Assembly: GCA_020744425.1 (NCBI GenBank)
Contig: JAGMUV010000009.1
Coordinates: forward strand, 2,108,001-2,172,000
Reading direction: 5' to 3'
Length of the DNA stretch: 64,000 nt
DNA from: Dactylonectria macrodidyma
Lineage: Eukaryota > Ascomycota > Sordariomycetes > Hypocreales > Nectriaceae
Shown: one piece after another, positions 33,285 to 44,701 of the stretch
Layout: each line of letters begins with the position of its first letter
How positions within the stretch are numbered: position 1 is the stretch's first letter
Translations under genes and position numbers: made by a program
The notes under the pieces: model-generated
What the model was told of the DNA's origin: nothing
Seen by the model: only the letters and a program-made list of their open reading frames with translations
Databases searched by the model: none

Positions 33285-36200
33285 GGTGGATGCTTGTAAG
33301 GCGTATAAGATGCCGTCTGTTGACCAAATCGAGTTGGAATTGTCAGACAAGGCGCCTAAGGCGCAACTATCGCGAGAAATGCGGGGCAATCTATTCATAA
33401 GCTAAGGTAGGTAGGTGCCTCTCCTGCATGGAGTACGTACCTATCTACGGAGTGCTACGTACCGTACGGAGTGCTCATGATGATACCCAAGTACTTCTTT
33501 TAAGGAGCAATGTCGTAATGAATTTCAGGGGTCGGAGCGGCGGGCGGGACGGTGTGAGAGAGGCGGGCAATTGACATGCTTGCTGGGGGGGGGGGGGGGT
33601 TCGTCACTGGACCCTGGAGGCCTGGACACCCGAAACTCCATGAGGGCGGCTGGAGTGACTTGACTCCCGCCGAGGACAAACATGCTACAGAGTACGGAGT
33701 AAGACGTACAATCTAGTTACTACGTACGTACTGCGTCAAGTCTCGTAGTGGTTTTGTGTGTGGGTATCTATTTCATCGTCTTGGATCGGGCTTGTTTTGG
33801 TCATCCATTCTCTGGCGCCAGGTTTGGCAATCCTTTGGCGCCACTATTTGGCTATCAGACCAAAGAGGCATTCCAGGGAGATCTGAAGGTGTGGGCCTAA
33901 AACTGATAAAGCCCGGATGAGAGGCTCACTTTAATCATGAACTTGGCCCGGGAATGACGAAGAGGCTGCTGGTGACATGGTGTAGAAAAGAGGCTGCCTA
34001 ATGAGATGGGTTTCATGGGATGGGATTTAGCCTAGGGGCTAGCTGGCTGGCTGGGCTGGGCGGGTGTAGGTAAATCTTGGGACGGCCTGGATGATGTGCT
34101 GATGGAGGGAGGATGCTACCGTAAGTTGATGAACTAGTGCTGGGGCAATCTGCCATATGCCTGATAGTGGGCCATGACGGGAGCCAAAGGAGGCATGTTT
34201 TAGAATCGCCCGCTGTCTTGGACTCGCCGTTGTCTGAGATGTGTCCGTTGCCCACGTTGGAATGTATCGAAAATGCTAAGCGCAAAGCTTGCTGCCGATC
34301 AGGGCAAAGAGATTGGCTGGGCCTGGTCTGGTCTGGTTTGGTTGATCTGGCCCTTACATTACTTACGTGTATCCCTGCCACTCGATAGTTTGTACGAAGT
34401 ACTGAACATGGCGAGACTCGGAAGCCATGCCTAGAGGGGCAAACTCAATTGAGAGGATCGATCGTTTATCATGGCTACTATTATCAGGCGTCCTAGAACG
34501 AACGGCGTCTGTTGGAGTTGGCGCTTGTCCTGGACTGGGTCACCTCGGTGTGGGTAGTTGAGGAGTAAGTACCCAGACCGTAGACGCACGCTTGCGCTGG
34601 ACACGCGATCTTGACTGGAATGAGGGATTGCTGGATCTAGCTTCATTGAGGAGAATATTGCTGACGCGGACGGCAGACACGAGGGGAGCCCGCATGCAAG
34701 AGAAACGAACAGGATGGAGCAGGTATGGGATGTATGGATCCCTTTGTTGGCGTCTAAATGGAGACGACGACCGAACGAGAGTGTGGCGGTGCTGCTGTGG
34801 TTCCTCATCCAAGCAGGGGAGAGACATCTCGTACTACCTAGGTAGGTATGTACAGATGGGCGATGATGGCGGGAGTAAAAGATCCGGTATCCTGAGTCAA
34901 AGTGATAAAAGGGATGGAAGGGATGGCCGTACTTGGGATCTGACTTTTCACTTTGACGGCCCCTTGAGATGATAAAGATACAGCGTGTCATATGCGTTGT
35001 AATGTAACGACAAAATACTACAGCAGACCAGGAATATGTGACACTCCTGCGTCGGGCGCCTGTCTCGCTGCCCACCTCTTTAAACCAGTTGGAGGCACCA
35101 GAAGCAGTTTTCTACCGTATTAGTTCAGGGGAAATACCCTCCTTGTGCCCATCAGATCGAGTTTATTCTATCGCGGGCGGGAAGGACGGGGCTCCAGCGA
35201 TATGCTTCCTGTCTGTCACTGCACCGCCTCCCATCCCATCGTCCTCTCCGATCGGCGATTGATGAAGCTGACAGGCAGCCGCATTATTCTTCCCCATTTG
35301 GATCTTGGAGGCTCACGAGGGCTGGCTGGACTGCACCGACCTAGATGGATTGAATTGTTGAGAGGATCTTGAAGAGAGCGCCGTCATGTCAGTAATTGCC
35401 ACCCTTCCCGTCCTTCCATCGGGCTTTAGCGTCCGTGGTAGGCCGTGGGAGGCCATGTGTCTTTATTCCGTTTTGTTCTGTTCTGTCGCTCTGCGTCTGA
35501 GTTCTGCGGGCCGAGAGTCGGGGGTGCCAAATTGCTAAAAATTGTCTGGGGGAGTCCTGTCGGTACCTGTGCCAGAGGTAGAGCTCAGGGCACCCGCTAA
35601 GTTTCAAAGGGCGAACCCCCCTGGTGCCTCTGGGCCGCCTCTGGAGCTGAGGGCGACCCGCCAAGAGTGGAGAAACACAGCCCTCGTAGCGCCCCCCGAG
35701 AAAAAAAAGGCAGTGGACCAGTGGATCAGTGGGGCGACCAAAGTGCGAATACAGTGAGCTTGGGCAGATGAGATGCGCTGAGGTGATGTGTCCCTCCCAT
35801 TTTAACCCACTGAAAATCTGGGCGCGGTACCTGCAACGGTAGCCGCTGCAATGGGTACCTCGCTGGCCCAAACTCCCTTCCCCCCCGTACCTTAGTGGAA
35901 AAGTCTAGGTATGAAAATAGGTACCTACGTACCTACCTACCTTGGTGATCGGCCTGTGACCCCCTGTGTGCTGATGCAGCCTCGTCTTTGCCGTGCCGTT
36001 TGCCATCGTGTGGGCGTCTTATTTTTTTTATTTTTTTTTTAAGATTTTGATGTTTTTTCCCTTTCCATGTCCTCCTCACTAATAAAACCCAACTTGCCTC
36101 GTGTTTCTTCGTCCACGCACCCACTCACACCCCCTGGCCTCGTCAACTCACTAAGCGGCATCCACTCAACCCTGACCCGTCCCTGACCTACCGCTGTCCC

Positions 36201-36881
36201 TGGCCTCCACCTGCTACCACTGAAGGTAGGTACCTACGACAGGTACCTACACTTACCTGACCTGCGCCTCCACTGGGCCAACCCCTCGACCAACCCTTCT
36301 GTCGCCAACGACTACCAACGAGTCCCCCGTCCCCCGTCCCAGCAAACACGGAGCATCCAGCCAAGCTGTCCCTTTCGCATCGCATTGCATCGCACCGCGT
36401 CTGCTTTTTGCTGCGCTTCAAGCAACCTCTTCCCGACTTCGGATCAACGACGACTCCCTTTGACGACTGGTAACACCAAGGCCACGGCCAAGATCACGAC
36501 CGACACGTTCATCTTTCCCTTGCTCAAAGCCCGACGTCGTAACTCGGCTCATCTCGAACCCATCGCCCTCAAACACTGCCCCCCCTCCATCACGAGCCGA
36601 GCGCAATCCACGACGACGACAAGTCTTTTGCCAGTCCTTGATGCATCGTTACTGAAGCTCGAATAATCACCCCTTTGTCAAATTTCAAACTCTCCGTCGT
36701 TATCCTCGCCTTGCCACCCACCCTCGTTTTTCCTTGGGCCGGCTTCTCGCCCGGTGCGAGCCTTGTCCCTGGCGCAATTCGCCTCGGTCCTCAATATAAC
36801 TAAGCTCTCCGCGCATTCAAACTTCCTGTCAACTGCAACCCGCCGGAGCGCTTTGCCGCTGGCTTGCGCTCATCTCACACC
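33285..36881. promoter_or_regulatory. Long divergent intergenic region, 3.6 kb
   Basis: Between the GFA gene and the NIPA gene. It is rich in short palindromic motifs: TAGGTA/TACCTA clusters at 33404-33420, 34834-34853, 35919-35943 and 36225-36250, and TACGGAGT/TACGTACC elements at 33429-33735. It also has a 15-G run at 33585-33599 and a T-rich tract at 36019-36043. The 214-codon minus-strand ORF at 34431-35075 has no domain. The last 600 bases are C/T-rich, as expected for the leader of the transporter gene. Confidence 0.55.
33585..33599. repeat. 15-base poly-G run
   Basis: Uninterrupted G tract in the intergenic region; prone to slippage and sequencing error. Confidence 0.85.
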
Positions 36882-38540
36882 ATGGTTGAAGACAAGTATG
36901 TCGTGTCCCGCCCTGTCGTCTGCTCTCTGCCTCGAGACGCCCCTGCCGGCCCCCTCTCGTCTCCTGTCCAGTCGAAATACTCCATTCCTAAGCCCGATTC
37001 GCTAACTCCTCGCCTCAAGGTATATCGGCTTGGCACTTGCCATGTGCTCAGCATTTGCCATTGGTATGCTCCACGCTTATGCTACTCGCATCCGCGCTCA
37101 TGCTAACGCCTACTTTTTAGGAACCAGTTTTGTCATTACAAAGAAAGTTCGTCATCCCTTACCCTTGCACCGAATCCTACGAGCGAGTCGTCGATTCCCA
37201 ACCAGCAACACCATCAATGTCAACTTCATCGCCTTGAACGCGCTGCTAAACGCCATCTAGGGACTGAATCAGGTAGGGGAGCGTCATGGCTTCGAGGGTG
37301 AAGGATTTCTATACCTGCGAAACCCCCTGTGGTGGGCTGGTATCGCAACATGTAAGTGATGCATGTCTCCTTGGATTTGGACTGCGCCGAGTTGACGCAT
37401 TTCAGTGGCCACAGGAGAAGTCTGCAACTTTGCTGCATATGCTTTCGCCCCCGCCATTCTCGTCACCCCTCTTGGAGCTATCAGTGTCCTAATCGGCGCC
37501 GTCCTGGGATCATACTTCCTCAAGGAGGAGCTGGGAACGTTGGGTAAACTCGGCAGTGCCATCTGCCTCATCGGTGCCGTGGTCATTGTGCTCCACGCCC
37601 CTGCGGACGAAGACATTCAGACCATCGACCAGATTCTCCACTACGCTATTCAGCCAGGTATGCATTCTTTGGTCATCAACCTTCGCTAATTCATTGTCTG
37701 ACTTGATAACCTAGGGTTCCTTCTCTACGCCATCGTCGTCGTTGTCTTTGCGCTCTTCATGATCTACAAGGTCGCCCCCGTTCACGGCAAGAAGAACGCA
37801 CTCATATACCTCTCCATTTGCTCGACAGTCGGCTCCATCTCTGTCATGTCCGTCAAGGCATTCGGAATCGCCCTCAAGCTTACCTTTGCCGGTCACAACC
37901 AGTTCACCCACCCGTCGACCTACGTCTTTATGATTCTCACTGCCGTCTGTATTCTCACCCAGATGAACTACTTCAACAAAGCTTTGGCCGTCTTCCCGAC
38001 CAACATGTGAGTCATAGCCGCCGTGTGAATAAAGGCGATCGCTTACCAAATTCTGCCAGTGTTAACCCCCTCTACTACGTTACCTTTACCACCGCGACCC
38101 TCTGCGCTTCCTTCATTCTCTTTAGCGGCTTCAACACTACCGATCCTGTCAACACCCTCTCCCTCATCTGCGGCTTCTTGATCACCTTCACCGGTGTCTA
38201 CCTGCTGAACCTCTCAAGAGGTGATCCCCACGGACAAAAGTTGATATCTGGCCGAGGAGGATCCGATGCAACTGGCACCGACATGGTGTCGAGCCTGCAG
38301 ACTCGCTTGAGCATGCAGTCCAGGCGCAGCTGCGACCCAGTACGACACAGCGTGAGCAGCTTGAATGGTGATCGCGAGGGCCTGATTCACGCATACGATG
38401 AGGAGGAAGCCCATGGTTTCGCCCTGACCGATCTCGCCGAAGATAGCGACGATGACGACATGCGCCGCTCCAACGGCAACGGCAAGGCCCGTTATGAGAA
38501 TGGCATTGAGCTCAACAACCGAAAGGCCGGCGATAGGTAA
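36882..38540 (+). CDS. NIPA-family magnesium transporter
   Basis: Seven exons: 36882-36895, 37020-37063, 37121-37146, 37261-37351, 37406-37657, 37715-38006 and 38060-38540, 399 residues. All introns are GT-AG, and the third has donor GTTCGT. Joined exons give the family opening MVEDKYIGLALAMCSAFAIG|TSFVITKK|GLNQ. The block LRNPLWWAGI, GEVCNFAAYAFAPAILVTPLGA and VLGSYFLKEELG follow, then TNIVNPLYYVTFTT and GVYLLNLSR. About nine membrane spans fit the NIPA fold. The C-terminal 120 residues are polar and presumably cytosolic. Family knowledge: NIPA proteins carry Mg2+ across plasma or endosomal membranes. The first three coding exons are 14, 44 and 26 nt, which automated callers often miss. Confidence 0.93.
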
Positions 38541-39779
38541 CGGACTCCCGGGCAATAGTATTCCTTATACGAGGGAGCAGCGCACACGGATACTGCTGGA
38601 GGTGTCCATTCACGTGCGCTTGACTCCAATATTTATATCTTTCGTCATCTCTGGGGAACGCTACTGTACATTTCCGAAACTGTCTGACCGAGCGAGAGGT
38701 TCTCGGAGCATGACACAATGCATTCACGAACGACAAGGAGCAATAGGAGTCGCAGGTACTGGTGCCACCACCCAAAAAAGCTCACAAGAGTTGGGTCTTA
38801 GGGGCAAGAAGTTGGGATGTGTTGGGATGTATTGTCTATTACCACGGAGTATGAACGGACACGGTCTTGGGAGGCGTTGACGGATCTGTATCTGAGCCAG
38901 GAAGCTGGCTCTCATTGTATGATACTGGGGCTGCATGACACGACTGGAGGAGAATGAAACAAAGACCCCGCCCTCTTGCCTCATTTTGGGGCCACAAGAG
39001 CAGAGTCTCACGGATGGGAAGATATGTCAGCATCGCTGCTGGCTCTACGGGATGTCAAGAGAACTGGATCGAATGTTGTAGATTTTTTTTTTTCATCAAG
39101 TCGCAGGGCTACTTGGGGTTGGGAGAAGATTTGTCACATATTTTTCGCGCAGAGTTTTGGATTCTTTCAAAAGAGGAGAGGGGCTTAAAGAACTCCAGAT
39201 ACAAGAAAAAACACAAAGAAAAAACACTGCAACTAAGTCCCTCGCTCCTCTCCATGTGCTATTTCTACCAGTTTATCTCGGGACCACCGGAGTTGCCTGG
39301 CATTTGGTATCATGTTGGTGTTTCAGGGGTAGAGTGGAACAGAGCAAAGGACAGTTAGTGGCCAATTGGGATGGTCGAACTGTTCACTGCTAAGCATGTA
39401 ACTTTGGAGAACCTAATTTCAAAACACGTAGCCCATGGTTCCTACACGTAAGATAGACTACGACTCCGCCTTGAATGTGTTTGCTGACCCATCAGTTCTT
39501 TACGAGGGCTCGACGAACCGAATTGCTCGTTACTTAGTTTATCACGCTCACCACAAGGAAGGCAGAAAGGAAATTGACGGTTGGTAGACAGGGAGAAGAC
39601 ACACGAGTCTTAGTAAGTTGTCATCAAAATCTTCGGGGCCTCATTTTTTTTATGCCTTGCCTACCATTACAAGCAAGAATGAAACCGTTCGTGCCCTTTA
39701 GCAGATGCAAATGATCAATTGACGCCTGAGTAGACCTCCGTCCCTCAACCTCTTTCCAGCTCCATCATATAGGGACAGC
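38541..39779. other. 3'-3' intergenic region between transporter and uS3
   Basis: 1.24 kb convergent spacer with T-rich and A-rich tracts (39068-39100, 39200-39230). No supported gene. 3' UTRs of both neighbours are expected here. Confidence 0.55.
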
Positions 39780-40782
39780 TTATTGCTCAGCGGGCTCAGC
39801 ACCCTCCTCAGCACCCTCCTGCTGCTCAGCGACTCTGGCATCCTGAGCGGCCTGGTTCTGGGCGGCCTTAGCGCCGTAGTCCTGGCTCACGGGCTGGACA
39901 ACAGCCTGCTCCTCCTTGGGCTCAATGATGGTGACGGCATCAGGGAGAGCCTTCTGGGGCCCGGCCTTGCCCTCAGGGTCGGCACCGCGCATGATCTTGA
40001 CCTTGATACCCAGGACACCCTGTCGGAGCAGGACGTGGCGGGTGGCGTGGTCGATGAAGTCCTTGGCGGGCTGACCAGAGTGGATCATGAAGCCGTCGGT
40101 GAACTTCATGGACTTGGCACGGGCGGCACGGAGCTTGCCGGAGACGACGACCTCGCAACCCTTGGCGCCGGACTCCATGATGAATCGGAGGACACCATAG
40201 CAGGCACGGCGGACGGCGAGACCGTTGAGGAGCTTGTAGCGGAGAGACTCGCACTGGGCGACGGCGGACAGACCACGGTTCTGGACCTTAGCGGCGTAGA
40301 GGGAGACGGAGTTCTCGGGGAACTTGAAGCGCTTCTGGATCAGCGAGGTGAGCTCACGGATGCGGCGACCCTGCTCTCCGAGGACCTCCTGGGTGTGGGT
40401 GGCGCGGATGATGATATCGGTAACGGTGGGGGTGACGCGGACCTCGACGCCGGAGTAACCTTCCTCAGCGAGCTCGCGCTGGAAGAACTCGTTGAGCTCG
40501 GCGTAGAAGACACCGTCAGCGACGAACTTTCTCCGCTTGGAGCTATTAGATGCGGCAATGTCAGCAACACGGTTCCATGACGGCAGAATTATTGGTAGAT
40601 TTGGCGCTGAATTTGTTTTTTGACCAAAAAAATGCGGGCGAAATCCCCACGACCGCGGGGTGCCTCGACGAGACGAAGCGAAATGGCATATATCGAATCG
40701 ACTTGGCGACACCCGGGACGAGAGGCAGCCCGACGGCAGCTGGAGGGGATGAAACTCACATCTGAGCACCAGGGTGAGCCAT
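39780..40782 (-). CDS. RPS3: 40S ribosomal protein uS3
   Basis: Two exons: 40782-40760 and 40542-39780, with intron 40759-40543 (gtgagt...taatag, 217 bp), 261 residues. Splicing gives the conserved start [20 protein letters not shown]. The KH domain ([35 protein letters not shown]) and C-terminal uS3 domain ([38 protein letters not shown]) are complete. The acidic/Gln-rich tail resembles other fungal uS3 proteins. It sits at the mRNA entry site of the small ribosomal subunit. Strong codon bias makes long open frames on the opposite strand, which are not genes. The single early intron is typical of fungal ribosomal protein genes, and I saw no clear snoRNA boxes in it. Confidence 0.96.
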
Positions 40783-41688
40783 CTTGAATGTGATGTGGTA
40801 GGAACTGTTGTCGTGGACGGAGTTCGAAGGGCTGGTTGCAGAGAAGGTTCGCGATCCCGGGAGCTGGAAGGGCGGATTGGCGAGTCTCACAAACCGTTCT
40901 GGAGTTCTCGCAATTTTTTGGTGTGGGTTGAGCCCTAAAATCTGGCTGGCACACAACCCGCGCACAGGACAGGGCACACACACAGCGCCAGGTTTCCCAA
41001 AGTGGAGCCCCCGACGAGAGATCCGGCCGGAGCCCGGAGAAACTGTTCTTCACTTGGCGGCAGGACCCAAAACCAGAGAAGGGCAAGAAGGCGTGGTCGT
41101 GACAGACAACCCCCTGCCAGGATGTGGATCACTGCTTCCTTGTGGGCGCGCTCGGGCCATGCCTGACGTCTGTCCAACTCCTCGTCCTTTCCCTTCCCGT
41201 CAGCTCCGGCGTTGTTGAGCCCCGCGCTAGGTACCAGCCATTGAAGAGGGCGTGAGTGTGGCTTGTGATGATGCACTGAGTTCAGCAACCTCACCTTGGA
41301 CTCACTGCCCCCGGTATCAGAGTTGCCTGCCCAAAGGAGCTTTCTTCCCCCTCGACTTGCTGCATCGTGCAGGTGCGCACCGGCACAGTGGCCGTTTCTC
41401 TACTTTCTCGCCTTCCTCGCCCCTTTGCTGTCTGAAAACCATGTTTGAGACTGCTCCACAGCCCTGATATCCCGGTCATCCTGCGGTCTTTCTCACCCGT
41501 CTCTTGACGACCTGCCGATCTCAGACTACAACTGCTACGTTATCTGCACTGCATTTTCCGCTATTAGATAGCCCAGGAGCCAAGGCACAGCCGCTTTTAT
41601 CCCTCGCGTGTTTCCTTCAAAGCAGCCGCCTATCACCAACGTCCCCAGTCTTATTTTCTGCGGTCAGCGTTTCTTACAGCTCGCCACC
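40783..41688. promoter_or_regulatory. Divergent promoter region between RPS3 and YMR1
   Basis: About 900 bp between two divergent starts. The YMR1 side is C/T-rich and ends in a strong Kozak context (CCACCATGG at 41684-41692). No RNA gene or ORF supported. Confidence 0.55.
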
Positions 41689-44131
41689 ATGGAGGCCCGA
41701 AAGGTACGCGTTGAACCCGCTCTACGCCCTCGCGTCGCACCCTGCGCTTCTCGGGTTTTCTTTTGGGTGTTCTAACATCGCCTAGGTTGTCGAGAACATC
41801 CAGGGCATCTACGGTGGCCAGACGACCCACGGTACCATTCGCCTGACCGACTACCACCTCGTCTTCTCCGCCCCCCTCGATCAGTCCATTCCTCCCACTA
41901 GCTCTCAACAGAAACCCCCCAGCGGCCCTCCCAAAGTTCGCGAACGATGGATCACGTTTCCCATGATCTGCTACTGCACCTTCCGCCCCGTCCCTCCAGG
42001 CTCTCGTCAGGCACCGTCTATACGTCTCAGATGCCGCGATTTCACTTTCGTAACCTTCAACTTTGCTGATGGTGACGCTGCGCGCGACACGTTCGACTTC
42101 ATCAGAGCGCGAACTTGCAGATTGGGCACCGTTGAGAAGCTATACGCCTTTAGTCACAAACCACTGAAGAACGAGAGGGATGTTAACGGATGGGGAATCT
42201 ACGATCCCAGGGCCGAATTCCGTCGGCAGGGAATCAGCGAGAAGCTGCCGGACAAAGGATGGAGGATTACCCACATCAACAAAGACTACACATTCTGCGA
42301 TACATATCCCGCATTCTTGGTTGTCCCGTCCAAGATCTCGGATAATGTCCTCAAGTATGCAAAGGGGTTTCGATCACGGAACCGTGTACCCGCGTTATCT
42401 TACATACACCCTGTCAACAACTGCACCATTACTCGAAGCTCACAACCCTTGGCAGGAATCACAAGGAAGACGAATGTACAGGATGAGAAGCTTGTAGCAG
42501 CTTCCTTCTCGGCGCTGATGCCTGCCGGCTCTGAGGAAGGTACGCCGGTGTCGAGTCAGCCCGATATCTCGAATGGGCACTCAACTTTGGAGCGGGAGCT
42601 CTCAGAGACCGAGCGCTACGAAGACGAGCTCATCTCCAAATCGGCCGCCGTATATGACGAGAAGACTGGGAAGCGCCTTTTGTACGGCGCGCAGCAGAGC
42701 AACCTCATTGTGGATGCCCGTCCGACCATCAATGCCATGGTGAACCAGGTCCAGGGGATGGGATCAGAAAACATGGACAAGTACAAGTTCGCACGGAAGA
42801 TTTTCCTTAGTATCGAGAATATCCACGTTATGCGAAGCTCCCTTGCCAAGGTCATCGACGCGATCAAGGACGCCGACGTCTCGCCTTTGCCACCCAGCAG
42901 AGAGCTGCTCCATCAGAGCGGCTGGCTACGACATATTCACGACGTTCTGGACGGCTCGGCTATCATCACGAGGCAGGTTGGGATCAACCACTCCCACGTC
43001 CTGATTCACTGCTCGGATGGGTGGGATCGTACCAGTCAGCTCAGCGCTTTGTCTCAGATCATGCTAGACCCGTATTACCGAACCATGGAGGGTTTTATCG
43101 TCTTGGTCGAAAAGGATTGGCTCTCCTTTGGTCACATGTTCCGGCTGCGATCTGGGCATCTTAATCACGAGGATTGGTTCACTGTCCAGAAAGATGCATT
43201 TGCTGGCGCTAAAGTGCAACCAGGGGAGAATGATGGCCGAAACGATGCTTTCCAGAACGTCATCAGCGGCGCCAAGCGATTTTTCAACCAGAACCTGAAT
43301 CAAAGCAAGGACGATGAGGACGGGGATTCTAACAATGAAACAGCATCTGGAAAGGTTGTGAATGAGGAGGCAACGAGTCCTAAAATGATCAGCCCCGTCT
43401 TTCATCAATTCCTGGATTGCACCTACCAGCTCATACGACAAAATAAGACGCGGTTTGAATACAACGAACGTTTCCTACGCCGCCTTCTATATCACCTTTA
43501 CTCATGCCAGTACGGTACTTTCTTGTATAATTCGGAAAAGCAAAGGCATGCTGCTCGAGTGACCGAGCGGACCTCGTCTGTGTGGGACTATTTCGTTTGC
43601 CGCAAAGCCGAGTTCACGAACCCTGACTACGACCCCACGGTTGACGACCACGTAAAGGGCCAAGAGAGGATTATCCTGCCTCAGCTGAAAGAGATCCGGT
43701 GGTGGCACCAACTGTTCGGGCGAACCGAGGATGAAATGAACGGAGCATTGAATGCAGCCGCTGCGGCTGAGAACGACCGACAAGCCGCCATGTCTAACTT
43801 CCAATACCCAAGTGTAGCCCACGCTGAACGCGACCCTCGATCGTCGACCCCCAGTTCGGAAGGACCTTGGCTTGCACAAAACCAATCAGTCTTGGCCGGT
43901 GTCGAAAATGCTCATGAGACGCTCACCCCTGATGCACGACACACTCCCTTGCAACGAAGCGCAACACCAGAAGGTGGTAATGCCTTCACTGCGATCCGAG
44001 ATGGCATCACAGGCCTGAGCCTAGGAAAGAACGTGCTCGCAACCTTTGGCCAAAGCGAAGCAACATCGTCCAGCTCATCTCCGGCACCCACCCGCACTCG
44101 TAGCGATCAAGAGCTGCGAGAGATGACATAG
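41689..44131 (+). CDS. YMR1: Myotubularin-family phosphoinositide 3-phosphatase
   Basis: Two exons, 41689-41703 (five codons, MEARK) and 41786-44131; intron 41704-41785 (gtacgc...gcctag). The protein has 786 residues. The N-terminal PH-GRAM domain begins VVENIQGIYGGQTTHGTIRLT. The phosphatase domain has NVNGWGIYD-type sequence (ERDVNGWGIYD), then the P-loop HCSDGWDRTSQ with C414 as nucleophile and R420 as phosphate-binding Arg, which is the CX5R motif. Downstream are GHMFRLRSGHL and FHQFLDCTYQL, typical of the family. Family knowledge: Ymr1 removes the 3-phosphate from PI3P (and PI(3,5)P2) on endosomes and the vacuole. The C-terminal tail is Ser/Thr-rich. The TAG stop (44129-44131) is followed in the same frame by another 189 sense codons, treated separately. 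Confidence 0.93.
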
Positions 44132-44701
44132 AGGGTCATGTTTCCCACGCCGGGCGACAGCCCATACTTGATTGCCGAGACGCAAAACACTATCCGGCAC
44201 TCGGGTCGCTGGCCGCAAACCCCCGCCGCGCCGATGCTGAAGAGCGAAAGCTTGACGTCCTCGACCCATGGCCGAATGCGTAAACTCAGCTTCGTCACCG
44301 TACCAAGCGACCTGAGTGGCGAGTGGGAATGCATCCAGCGGCGTGAGTCCGACCATCTCTCTGAGCCCAGCCGTCTAAATGAACAGGGCAACACTGGCTC
44401 CACCCCCGAGAAGCGCTCCGAGTCAATATCGGAGACTCAGCGTCTACAAGGGGACCAGAGACCGCCTTCATGGTTAACTCTGAGGGAGATGCTACTTGAG
44501 AGAAGCGACAGGCCGAGTGAACCGGCGTTGACACTAAGGGAGATTCTAATTAAGGAAAGTCGGAGGCGGGGCGACAGGATGATGAGTCTAATGGAGATGC
44601 TACTTGAACAAAGCGAGTGGCAAAGTGAACCGGCGTTGACTCTAAGGGAGCTGCTAATTAAGGAAAGCGAGAGGCGGAGTGCAACGAGATCATCAGCTTG
44701 A
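44132..44701 (+). CDS. In-frame open extension behind the YMR1 stop, carrying 18-residue repeats
   Basis: Directly after the YMR1 TAG, the same frame stays open for 189 codons to TGA at 44699-44701. The first ATG is at 44138. Codon third positions in the first half are mostly G or C, as in real genes here. The peptide starts MFPTPGDSPYLIAETQN and ends in four amphipathic repeats of the type LTLREMLLERSDRPSEPA. It could be a C-terminal extension made by stop readthrough or by alternative splicing. It could also be a separate small gene, or formerly coding sequence cut off by a new stop codon. I do not recognise the family. There is no peroxisomal SKL-type ending. Confidence 0.4.
   Translation, partial: RVMFPTPGDSPYLIAETQNTIRHSGRWPQTPAAPMLKSESLTSSTHGRMRKLSFVTVPSDLSGEWECIQRRESDHLSEPSRLNEQGNTGSTPEKRSESISETQRLQGDQRPPSWLTLREMLLERSDRPSEPALTLREILIKESRRRGDRMMSLMEMLLEQSEWQSEPALTLRELLIKESERRSATRSSA
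44474..44689 (+). repeat. Four tandem 54-bp repeats in coding frame
   Basis: The GAG of the REM/REI/MEM/REL motif recurs at 44486, 44540, 44594 and 44648, exactly 54 bp apart. Repeats 1 and 3, and 2 and 4, are closest to each other, which suggests a 54-bp unit doubled and then the 108-bp pair duplicated. Each unit encodes 18 residues with a leucine-rich helix. Confidence 0.85.

Noticed and set aside
34431..35075. 214-codon minus-strand ORF in the 3.6-kb intergenic region
   Set aside because: No domain, no splice extensions, mixed composition; plausible by chance in 3.6 kb.
39783..40580. 265-codon plus-strand ORF
   Set aside because: Exact antisense of the highly biased uS3 gene; leucine- and glycine-rich mirror sequence with no family.
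40543..40759. Possible snoRNA in the uS3 intron
   Set aside because: uS3 introns host snoRNAs in animals, but I could not find convincing C/D or H/ACA boxes here.
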